From assembly GCA_030267565.1 (NCBI GenBank), contig BRXU01000047.1:558001-622000 (forward strand): a DNA stretch of 64,000 nt, given 5' to 3'. Within the stretch, counting starts at the first letter, position 1, and each line of letters starts with the position of its first letter. The notes below the pieces were generated by a model. The model was given only the letters and a program-made list of their open reading frames with translations, did no database searches and was not told the origin of the DNA. Both the position numbers and the translations under genes were made by a program. The stretch comes from Pleodorina starrii. Lineage: Eukaryota; Chlorophyta; Chlorophyceae; Chlamydomonadales; Volvocaceae. Positions 10,001 to 20,930 of the stretch are shown piece by piece.

Positions 10001-13000
10001 ACGCGCCTTACCCCTGTGATGCGGAAATAGGTGCACCCAGGGCCGGCTCCGCGCCGCCCCCTCCCGTGCAGCCGCTGCTCTCCGCGCCCGCGCGCGGTGC
10101 CCATCCGGCATGAATGAAGCGGCGTGCACTCTGCGTAACAAGAGCGGCGGTGCTGGTCCTGACGCCAAACCACCGCCCGCACCCCGGAAACTGTGACAAC
10201 GCGCGCCTTACCCCTGTGATGCTGAAATGGGTGCACCCAGGGCCGGCTCCGCGCCGCCCCCTCCCGTGCAGCCGCTGCTCTCCGCGCCCGCGCGCGGTGC
10301 CCATCCGGCATGAATGAAGCGGCGTGCACTCTGCGTAACAAGAGCGGCGGTGCTGGTCCTGACGCCAAACCACCGCCCGCACCCCGGAAACTGTGACAAC
10401 GCGCGCCTTACCCCTGTGATGCGGAAATGGGTGCACCCAGGGCCGGCTCCGCGCCGCCCCCTCCCGTGCAGCCGCTGCTCTCCGCGCCCGCGTGCGGTGC
10501 CCATCCGGCGTGAATGAAGCGGCGTGCACTCTGCGTAACAAGAGTGGCGGTGCTGGTCCTGACGCCAAACCACCGCCCGCACCCCGGAAACTGTGACAAC
10601 GCGCGCCTTACCCCTGTGATGCTGAAATGGGTGCACCCAGGGCCGGCTCCGCGCCGCCCCCTCCCGTGCAGCCGCTGCTCTCCGCGCCCGCGCGCGGTGC
10701 CCATCCGGCATGAATGAAGCGGCGTGCACTCTGCGTAACAAGAGCGGCGGTGCTGGTCCTGACGCCAAACCACCGCCCGCACCCCGGAAACTGTGACAAC
10801 GCGCGCCTTACCCCTGTGATGCGGAAATGGGTGCACCCAGGGCCGGCTCCGCGCCGCCCCCTCCCGTGCAGCCGCTGCTCTCCGCGCCCGCGTGCGGTGC
10901 CCATCCGGCGTGAATGAAGCGGCGTGCACTCTGCGTAACAAGAGTGGCGGTGCTGGTCCTGACGCCAAACCACCGCCCGCACCCCGGAAACTGTGACAAC
11001 GCGCGCCTTACCCCTGTGATGCTGAAATGGGTGCACCCAGGGCCGGCTCCGCGCCGCCCCCTCACGTGCAGCCGCTGCTCTCCGCGCCCGCGCGCGGTGC
11101 CCATCCGGCATGAATGAAGCGGCGTGCACTCTGCGTAACAAGAGCGGCGGTGCTGGTCCTGACGCCAAACCACCGCCCGCACCCCGGAAACTGTGACAAC
11201 ACGCGCCTTACCCCTGTGATGCGGAAATGGGTGCACCCAGGGCCGGCTCCGCGCCGCCCCCTCCCGTACAGCCCCTGCTCTCCACGCCTGCGCGCGGTGC
11301 CCATCCAGCGTGAATGAAGCGGCGTGCACTCTGCGTAACAAGAGCGGCGGTGCTGGTCCTGACGCCAAACCACCGCCCGCACCCCGGAAACTGTGACAAC
11401 GCGCGCCTTACCCCTGTGATGCGGAAATGGGTGCACCCAGGGCCGGCTCCGCGCCGCCCCCTCCCGTGCAGCCGCTGCTCTCCGCGCCCGCGCGCGGTGC
11501 CCATCCGGCATGAATGAAGCGGCGTGCACTCTGCGTAACAAGAGCGGCGGTGCTGGCCCTGACGCCAAACCACCGCCCGCACCCCGGAAACTGTGACAAC
11601 GCGCGCCTTACCCCTGTGATGCTGAAATGGGTGCACCCAGGGCCGGCTCCGCGCCGCCCCCTCCCGTGCAGCCGCTGCTCTCCGCGCCCGCGCGCGGTGC
11701 CCATCCGGCATGAATGAAGCGGCGTGCACTCTGCGTAACAAGAGCGGCGGTGCTGGTCCTGACGCCAAACCACCGCCCGCACCCCGGAAACTGTGACAAC
11801 ACGCGCCTTACCCCTGTGATGCGGAAATGGGTGCACCCACGGCCGGCTCCGCGCCGCCCCCTCCCGTGCAGCCGCTACTCTCCGCGCCCGCGCGCGGTGC
11901 CCATCCGGCTTGAATGAAGCGGCGTGCACTCTGCGTAACAAGAGCGGCGGTGCTGGTCCTGACGCCAAACCACCGCCCGCACCCCGGAAACTGTGACAAC
12001 GCGCGCCTTACCCCTGTGATGCGGAAATGGGTGCACCCAGGGCCGGCTCCGCGCCGCCCCCTCACGTGCAGCCCCTGCTCTTCACGCCTGCGCGCGGTGC
12101 CCATCCAGCGTGAATGAAGCGGCGTGCACTCTGCGTAACAAGAGCGGCGGTGCTGGTCCTGACGCCAAACCACCGCCCGCACCCCGGAAACTGTGACAAC
12201 ACGCGCCTTACCCCTGTGATGCTGAAATGGGTGCACCCAGGGCCGGCTCCGCGCCGCCCCCTCCCGTGCAGCCGCTGCTCTCCGCGCCCGCGCGCGGTGC
12301 CCATCCGGCATGAATGAAGCGGCGTGCACTCTGCGTAACAAGAGCGGCGGTGCTGGTCCTGACGCCAAACCACCGCCCGCACCCCGGAAACTGTGACAAC
12401 ACGCGCCTTACCCCTGTGATGCGGAAATGGGTGCACCCAGGGCCGGCTCCGCGCCGCCCCCTCCCGTGCAGCCGCTACTCTCCGCGCCCGCGCGCGGTGC
12501 CCATCCGGCATGAATGAAGCGGCGTGCACTCTGCGTAACAAGAGCGGCGGTGCTGGTCCTGACGCCAAACCACCGCCCGCACCCCGGAAACTGTGACAAC
12601 GCGCGCCTTACCCCTGTGATGCTGAAATGGGTGCACCCAGGGCCGGCTCCGCGCCGCGCCCTCCCTGCAGCCGCTGCTCTCCGCGCCCGCGGTGCCCATC
12701 CGGCGTGAATGAAGCGGCGTGCACTCTGCGTAACAAGAGCGGCGGTGCTGGTCCTGACGCCAAACCACCGCCCGCACCCCGGAAACTGTGACAACACGCG
12801 CCTTACCCCTGTGATGCGGAAATGGGTGCACCCACGGCCGGCTCCGCGCCGCCCCCTCCCGTGCAGCCGCTGCTCTCCGCGCCCGCGCGCGGTGCCCATC
12901 CGGCATGAATGAAGCGGCGTGCACTCTGCGTAACAAGAGCGGCGGTGCTGGTCCTGACGCCAAACCACCGCCCGCACCCCGGAAACTGTGACAACGCGCG

Positions 13001-16000
13001 CCTTACCCCTGTGATGCGGAGATGGGTGCACCCAGGGCCGGCTCCGCGCCGCCCCCTCACGTGCAGCCGCTGCTCTCCGCGCCCGCGCGCGGTGCCCATC
13101 CGGCGTGAATGAAGCGGCGTGCACTCTGCGTAACAAGAGCGGCGGTGCTGATCCTGACGCCAAACCACCGCCCGCACCCCGGAAACTGTGACAACACGCG
13201 CCTTACCCCTGTGATGCGGAAATGGGTGCACCCACGGCCGGCTCCGCGCCGCCCCCTCCCGTGCAGCCGCTACTCTCCGCGCCCGCGCGCGGTGCCCATC
13301 CGGCATGAATGAAGCGGCGTGCACTCTGCGTAACAAGAGCGGCGGTGCTGGTCCTGACGCCAAACCACCGCCCGCACCCCGGAAACTGTGACAACACGCG
13401 CCTTACCCCTGTGATGCGGAAATAGGTGCACCCAGGGCCGGCTCCGCGCCGCCCCCTCCCGTGCAGCCGCTACTCTCCGCGCCCGCGCGCGGTGCCCATC
13501 CGGCATGAATGAAGCGGCGTGCACTCTGCGTAACAAGAGCGGCGGTGCTGGTCCTGACGCCAAACCACCGCCCGCACCCCGGAAACTGTGACAACACGCG
13601 CCTTACCCCTGTGATGCGGAAATAGGTGCACCCAGGGCCGGCTCCGCGCCGCCCCCTCCCGTGCAGCCGCTGCTCTCCGCGCCCGCGCGCGGTGCCCATC
13701 CGGCATGAATGAAGCGGCGTGCACTCTGCGTAACAAGAGCGGCGGTGCTGGTCCTGACGCCAAACCACCGCCCGCACCCCGGAAACTGTGACAACGCGCG
13801 CCTTACCCCTGTGATGCGGAAATGGGTGCACCCAGGGCCGGCTCCGCGCCGCCCCCTCACGTGCAGCCGCTGCTCTCCGCGCCCGCGCGCGGTGCCCATC
13901 CGGCGTGAATGAAGCGGCGTGCACTCTGCGTAACAAGAGCGGCGGTGCTGATCCTGACGCCAAACCACCGCCCGCACCCCGGAAACTGTGACAACACGCG
14001 CCTTACCCCTGTGATGCGGAAATGGGTGCACCCACGGCCGGCTCCGCGCCGCCCCCTCCCGTGCAGCCGCTACTCTCCGCGCCCGCGCGCGGTGCCCATC
14101 CGGCATGAATGAAGCGGCGTGCACTCTGCGTAACAAGAGCGGCGGTGCTGGTCCTGACGCCAAACCACCGCCCGCACCCCGGAAACTGTGACAACACGCG
14201 CCTTACCCCTGTGATGCGGAAATAGGTGCACCCAGGGCCGGCTCCGCGCCGCCCCCTCCCGTGCAGCCGCTGCTCTCCGCGCCCGCGCGCGGTGCCCATC
14301 CGGCATGAATGAAGCGGCGTGCACTCTGCGTAACAAGAGCGGCGGTGCTGGTCCTGACGCCAAACCACCGCCCGCACCCCGGAAACTGTGACAACGCGCG
14401 CCTTACCCCTGTGATGCTGAAATGGGTGCACCCAGGGCCGGCTCCGCGCCGCCCCCTCCCGTGCAGCCGCTGCTCTCCGCGCCCGCGCGCGGTGCCCATC
14501 CGGCATGAATGAAGCGGCGTGCACTCTGCGTAACAAGAGCGGCGGTGCTGGTCCTGACGCCAAACCACCGCCCGCACCCCGGAAACTGTGACAACGCGCG
14601 CCTTACCCCTGTGATGCGGAAATGGGTGCACCCAGGGCCGGCTCCGCGCCGCCCCCTCCCGTGCAGCCGCTGCTCTCCGCGCCCGCGTGCGGTGCCCATC
14701 CGGCGTGAATGAAGCGGCGTGCACTCTGCGTAACAAGAGTGGCGGTGCTGGTCCTGACGCCAAACCACCGCCCGCACCCCGGAAACTGTGACAACGCGCG
14801 CCTTACCCCTGTGATGCTGAAATGGGTGCACCCAGGGCCGGCTCCGCGCCGCCCCCTCCCGTGCAGCCGCTGCTCTCCGCGCCCGCGCGCGGTGCCCATC
14901 CGGCATGAATGAAGCGGCGTGCACTCTGCGTAACAAGAGCGGCGGTGCTGGTCCTGACGCCAAACCACCGCCCGCACCCCGGAAACTGTGACAACGCGCG
15001 CCTTACCCCTGTGATGCGGAAATGGGTGCACCCAGGGCCGGCTCCGCGCCGCCCCCTCCCGTGCAGCCGCTGCTCTCCGCGCCCGCGTGCGGTGCCCATC
15101 CGGCGTGAATGAAGCGGCGTGCACTCTGCGTAACAAGAGTGGCGGTGCTGGTCCTGACGCCAAACCACCGCCCGCACCCCGGAAACTGTGACAACGCGCG
15201 CCTTACCCCTGTGATGCTGAAATGGGTGCACCCAGGGCCGGCTCCGCGCCGCCCCCTCACGTGCAGCCGCTGCTCTCCGCGCCCGCGCGCGGTGCCCATC
15301 CGGCATGAATGAAGCGGCGTGCACTCTGCGTAACAAGAGCGGCGGTGCTGGTCCTGACGCCAAACCACCGCCCGCACCCCGGAAACTGTGACAACACGCG
15401 CCTTACCCCTGTGATGCGGAAATGGGTGCACCCAGGGCCGGCTCCGCGCCGCCCCCTCCCGTACAGCCCCTGCTCTCCACGCCTGCGCGCGGTGCCCATC
15501 CAGCGTGAATGAAGCGGCGTGCACTCTGCGTAACAAGAGCGGCGGTGCTGGTCCTGACGCCAAACCACCGCCCGCACCCCGGAAACTGTGACAACGCGCG
15601 CCTTACCCCTGTGATGCGGAAATGGGTGCACCCAGGGCCGGCTCCGCGCCGCCCCCTCCCGTGCAGCCGCTGCTCTCCGCGCCCGCGCGCGGTGCCCATC
15701 CGGCATGAATGAAGCGGCGTGCACTCTGCGTAACAAGAGCGGCGGTGCTGGCCCTGACGCCAAACCACCGCCCGCACCCCGGAAACTGTGACAACGCGCG
15801 CCTTACCCCTGTGATGCTGAAATGGGTGCACCCAGGGCCGGCTCCGCGCCGCCCCCTCCCGTGCAGCCGCTGCTCTCCGCGCCCGCGCGCGGTGCCCATC
15901 CGGCATGAATGAAGCGGCGTGCACTCTGCGTAACAAGAGCGGCGGTGCTGGTCCTGACGCCAAACCACCGCCCGCACCCCGGAAACTGTGACAACACGCG

Positions 16001-19000
16001 CCTTACCCCTGTGATGCGGAAATGGGTGCACCCACGGCCGGCTCCGCGCCGCCCCCTCCCGTGCAGCCGCTACTCTCCGCGCCCGCGCGCGGTGCCCATC
16101 CGGCTTGAATGAAGCGGCGTGCACTCTGCGTAACAAGAGCGGCGGTGCTGGTCCTGACGCCAAACCACCGCCCGCACCCCGGAAACTGTGACAACGCGCG
16201 CCTTACCCCTGTGATGCGGAAATGGGTGCACCCAGGGCCGGCTCCGCGCCGCCCCCTCACGTGCAGCCGCTGCTCTCCGCGCCCGCGCGCGGTGCCCATC
16301 CGGCATGAATGAAGCGGCGTGCACTCTGCGTAACAAGAGCGGCGGTGCTGGTCCTGACGCCAAACCACCGCCCGCACCCCGGAAACTGTGACAACGCGCG
16401 CCTTACCCCTGTGATGCTGAAATGGGTGCACCCAGGGCCGGCTCCGCGCCGCCCCCTCCCGTGCAGCCGCTACTCTCCGCGCCCGCGCGCGGTGCCCATC
16501 CGGCTTGAATGAAGCGGCGTGCACTCTGCGTAACAAGAGCGGCGGTGCTGGTCCTGACGCCAAACCACCGCCCGCACCCCGGAAACTGTGACAACACGCG
16601 CCTTACCCCTGTGATGCGGAAATAGGTGCACCCAGGGCCGGCTCCGCGCCGCCCCCTCCCGTGCAGCCGCTACTCTCCGCGCCCGCGCGCGGTGCCCATC
16701 CGGCATGAATGAAGCGGCGTGCACTCTGCGTAACAAGAGCGGCGGTGCTGGTCCTGACGCCAAACCACCGCCCGCACCCCGGAAACTGTGACAACGCGCG
16801 CCTTACCCCTGTGATGCTGAAATGGGTGCACCCAGGGCCGGCTCCGCGCCGCGCCCTCCCTGCAGCCGCTGCTCTCCGCGCCCGCGGTGCCCATCCGGCG
16901 TGAATGAAGCGGCGTGCACTCTGCGTAACAAGAGCGGCGGTGCTGGTCCTGACGCCAAACCACCGCCCGCACCCCGGAAACTGTGACAACACGCGCCTTA
17001 CCCCTGTGATGCGGAAATGGGTGCACCCACGGCCGGCTCCGCGCCGCCCCCTCCCGTGCAGCCGCTGCTCTCCGCGCCCGCGCGCGGTGCCCATCCGGCA
17101 TGAATGAAGCGGCGTGCACTCTGCGTAACAAGAGCGGCGGTGCTGGTCCTGACGCCAAACCACCGCCCGCACCCCGGAAACTGTGACAACACGCGCCTTA
17201 CCCCTGTGATGCGGAAATAGGTGCACCCAGGGCCGGCTCCGCGCCGCCCCCTCCCGTGCAGCCGCTGCTCTCCGCGCCCGCGCGCGATGCCCATCCGGCA
17301 TGAATGAAGCGGCGTGCACTCTGCGTAACAAGAGCGGCGGTGCTGGTCCTGACGCCAAACCACCGCCCGCACCCCGGAAACTGTGACAACGCGCGCCTTA
17401 CCCCTGTGATGCGGAAATGGGTGCACCCAGGGCCGGCTCCGCGCCGCCCCCTCACGTGCAGCCGCTGCTCTCCGCGCCCGCGCGCGGTGCCCATCCGGCG
17501 TGAATGAAGCGGCGTGCACTCTGCGTAACAAGAGCGGCGGTGCTGATCCTGACGCCAAACCACCGCCCGCACCCCGGAAACTGTGACAACACGCGCCTTA
17601 CCCCTGTGATGCGGAAATGGGTGCACCCACGGCCGGCTCCGCGCCGCCCCCTCCCGTGCAGCCGCTACTCTCCGCGCCCGCGCGCGGTGCCCATCCGGCG
17701 TGAATGAAGCGGCGTGCACTCTGCGTAACAAGAGCGGCGGTGCTGGTCCTGACGCCAAACCACCGCCCGCACCCCGGAAACTGTGACAACACGCGCCTTA
17801 CCCCTGTGATGCGGAAATGGGTGCACCCACGGCCGGCTCCGCGCCGCCCCCTCCCGTGCAGCCGCTGCTCTCCGCGCCCGCGCGCGGTGCCCATCCGGCA
17901 TGAATGAAGCGGCGTGCACTCTGCGTAACAAGAGCGGCGGTGCTGGTCCTGACGCCAAACCACCGCCCGCACCCCGGAAACTGTGACAACACGCGCCTTA
18001 CCCCTGTGATGCGGAAATAGGTGCACCCAGGGCCGGCTCCGCGCCGCCCCCTCCCGTGCAGCCGCTGCTCTCCGCGCCCGCGCGCGATGCCCATCCGGCA
18101 TGAATGAAGCGGCGTGCACTCTGCGTAACAAGAGCGGCGGTGCTGGTCCTGACGCCAAACCACCGCCCGCACCCCGGAAACTGTGACAACGCGCGCCTTA
18201 CCCCTGTGATGCGGAAATGGGTGCACCCAGGGCCGGCTCCGCGCCGCCCCCTCACGTGCAGCCGCTGCTCTCCGCGCCCGCGCGCGGTGCCCATCCGGCG
18301 TGAATGAAGCGGCGTGCACTCTGCGTAACAAGAGCGGCGGTGCTGATCCTGACGCCAAACCACCGCCCGCACCCCGGAAACTGTGACAACACGCGCCTTA
18401 CCCCTGTGATGCGGAAATGGGTGCACCCACGGCCGGCTCCGCGCCGCCCCCTCCCGTGCAGCCGCTACTCTCCGCGCCCGCGCGCGGTGCCCATCCGGCA
18501 TGAATGAAGCGGCGTGCACTCTACGTAACAAGAGCGGCGGTGCTGGACCTGACGCCAAACCACCGCCCGCACCCCGGAAACTGTGACAACGCGCGCCTTA
18601 CCCCTGTGATGCGGAAATGGGTGCACCCAGGGCCGGCTCCGCGCCGCCCCCTCCCGTGCAGCCGCTGCTCTCCGCGCCCGCGTGCGGTGCCCATCCGGCG
18701 TGAATGAAGCGGCGTGCACTCTGCGTAACAAGAGTGGCGGTGCTGGTCCTGACGCCAAACCACCGCCCGCACCCCGGAAACTGTGACAACGCGCGCCTTA
18801 CCCCTGTGATGCGGAAATGGGTGCACCCAGGGCCGGCTCCGCGCCGCCCCCTCCCGTGCAGCCGCTGCTCTCCGCGCCCGCGCGCGGTGCCCATCCGGCG
18901 TGAATGAAGCGGCGTGCACTCTGCGTAACAAGAGCGGCGGTGCTGGACCTGACGCCAAACCACCGCCCGCACCCCGGAAACTTTGACAACGCGCGCCTTA

Positions 19001-19431
19001 CCCCTGTGATGCTGAAATGGGTGCACCCAGGGCCGGCTCCGCGCCGCCCCCTCCCGTACAGCCCCTGCTCTCCGCGCCCGCGGTGCCCATCCAGCGTGGA
19101 TGAAGCGGCGTGCACTCTGCGTAACAAGAGCGGCGGTGCTGGCCCTGACACCAAACCACCGCCCGCACCCCAGAAACTGTGACAACGCGCGCCTTACCCC
19201 TGTGATGCGGAAATGGGTGCACCCAGGGCCGGCTCCGCGCCGCCCCCTCCCGTGCAGCCGCTGCTCTCCGCGCCCGCGTGCGGTGCCCATCCGGCGTGAA
19301 TGAAGCGGCGTGCACTCTGCGTAACAAGAGCGGCGGTGCTGATCCTGACGCCAAACCACCGCCCGCACCCCGGAAACTGTGACAACGCGCGCCTTACCCC
19401 TGTGATGCGGAAATGGGTGCACCCAGGGCCA
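7050..19431 (+). repeat. 200-bp satellite array, ~62 units, with 4,195-bp higher-order period
   Basis: Tandem GC-rich units of 200 bp, each containing GAAGCGGCGTGCACTCTGCG, CCGGAAACTGTGACAAC and GGGTGCACCCA. A 195-bp variant with a 5-bp deletion near the GCCCGCGGTGCCC motif ends at about 7118, 8513, 12708 and 16903. The last three are exactly 4,195 bp apart, and blocks 8319-12513 and 12514-16708 match unit by unit with very few differences. Inside the third block, an 800-bp repeat is marked by the rare GCGATGCCC variant at about 17286 and 18086. The array begins in a partial unit and stops abruptly at GGGCC/AGATCTCC. The many 67- and 186-codon open frames are by-products of the repeat and not genes. 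Confidence 0.95.
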
Positions 19432-20059
19432 GATCTCCGTTTAAATATACGCATTTTATAACTGGGATGGAAGTCGTCCGGAGACGAGCAACGACGAGGC
19501 TGCTGTTGGTGCTCACCGTTAGTGGGGGCGCAGCTCAAAGCTCTCTAGGCTAACGTTAAGTTTACAAATACTGCAGCATAACAGAGTACATTTACACGAA
19601 CTCACAAGCATCTGATGCGTACGGTTCAAACGTCTGTCTAGGACAGCTTTCACCCGCTCGCCCCAGCCTAGCAGCGCTGAACGAATATCCCAGCATTAAG
19701 TCGCCATTAGTACGCTCAACATTACACATGCCTCCTGAGATGGAGCCAGTGAACTGCCCTTTACGGAACAGTGTGCCGTACACAGAAGGGCTGGCCTGCG
19801 CAACATATTCCTCTGACTTCAACCTTATCATGATCTATACAGATCTTTATCCAATATTTGCAGGAACAGGGTATGTGAATAGGGTTTCAAGGTGACAGCC
19901 TTTCGGCGTGGCTGCGCGCGCGAAATTGAACACAGACCGTGGATCGTGGCTCCGTGCTAGCAACGACTGCTTGCTAGCAAGGAGCCACGATCCGTGGGGC
20001 ACCCCAGAAAACATTTCCGCACCGCCGCAATACGTACCGCGCATACATCTATATAATGA
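19432..20059. other. Junction between satellite and right inverted repeat
   Basis: AT-richer, apparently single-copy sequence from 19432 to about 19900, with no supported gene. From about 19910 a diverged extra copy of the ~200-bp palindrome sub-repeat appears, with its palindrome at 19948-19986 (GGCTCCGTGCTAGC and partner, several mismatches). It lies just inside the well-conserved right inverted repeat. Confidence 0.5.
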
Positions 20060-20930
20060 GAACTGCTGTTTGTTAGCTGCACCTGTAAGGGTTACAGCAT
20101 TGCTGCGTAGCGTGGCCGCGCCTATTTGAACGCGGACCGTGGATCGTGGCTCCTTGCTAGCAACGAGTCGTTGCTAGCAAGGAGCCGGGATTCGTGGGGT
20201 ACCCCAGGAAATATATTATGCGCTGCCGCACTACGCACCGCGCAAACATATTAAGATAATTGCAGTTGTTTAGCTGCATCTGTAAGGGTGACAGCATTGC
20301 CGCGTAGCGTGGCCGCGCCTATTTGAACGCGGACCGTGGATCGTGGCTCCTTGCTAGCAACGACTCGTTGCTAGCAAGGAGCCGGGATCCGTGGGGCACC
20401 CCAGGAAATATATTATGCGCTGCCGCACTACGCACTGCGCATACATATTAAGATAATTGCAGTTGTTTTGCTGCATCTGTAAGGTTGACAGCATTGTTGA
20501 TTGCGTAGCGTGGCCGCGCCTATTTGAACGCGGACCGTGGATCGTGGCTCCTTGCTAGCAACGAGTCGTTGCTAGCAAGGAGCCGGGATTCGTGGGGCAC
20601 CCAGGTAATATATTTTGCACTGCCGCAATGGCGCGCATACATCTAAAACTAAATATCGTATATAAACTAAAGTGTTCAATGTCAGAATTTCCTTACATTG
20701 AGCGGGAACCGCGAACCATGGCTCCATGCCAGCAAGCATCTATCTATCGTCCATTCCCGTGGAGTTCTGGTCGCAAAATGTCGTGCATAAGCATTGTTTG
20801 AATAAGTTATATTAATTGCCATTATTAGGATGCCAAATAGACCACGCGTTGTCGCTACTTGAGCTTGCTAGCAAGGAGCCAAGGAACCGTGTCATTTCTC
20901 CTTGCTAGCAAGGAGCCACGATCCGTGGCT
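20060..20930 (-). repeat. Right terminal inverted repeat with three 39-bp palindromes
   Basis: Reverse complement of 3032-3690 with one extra sub-repeat. Palindromes lie at 20148-20186, 20345-20383 and 20546-20584, spaced 197-201 bp, and the outer end closes with the same GCCACGATCCGTGGC palindrome. The outer ~270 bp (about 20660-20930) match the left arm with only scattered substitutions and small indels, so the two arms are recent duplicates or have been kept alike by conversion. Confidence 0.85.

Larger units (their letters stand above)
3032..20930. mobile_element. ~17.9 kb unit bounded by long terminal inverted repeats
   Basis: The sequence at 3032-3690 returns as its reverse complement at 20060-20930. 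Both outer ends start at the small palindrome GCCACGGATCGTGGC. The arms are nearly identical over the outer ~270 bp; the right arm is longer because it has one more ~200-bp internal sub-repeat. Inside are unrecognised sequence, a minisatellite, a telomere-repeat fragment and a ~12.4 kb satellite array. I see no transposase, recombinase or other mobility gene, so if this is a transposon it is non-autonomous. No clear target-site duplication is visible at the two outer edges. An inverted segmental duplication flanking a satellite is the alternative. Confidence 0.55.

Noticed and set aside
7119..19422. Dozens of 67-, 97-, 186- and 251-codon open frames on both strands
   Set aside because: They recur every 200 bp, read through satellite units in several frames at once and have no start, codon or domain signal apart from the repeat.
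3370..20584. CRISPR-like array (39-bp palindromes at regular spacing)
   Set aside because: The spacers are themselves repeats of ~160 bp, there are too few units, the genome is eukaryotic and no cas genes are present. They are sub-repeats of an inverted-repeat arm.
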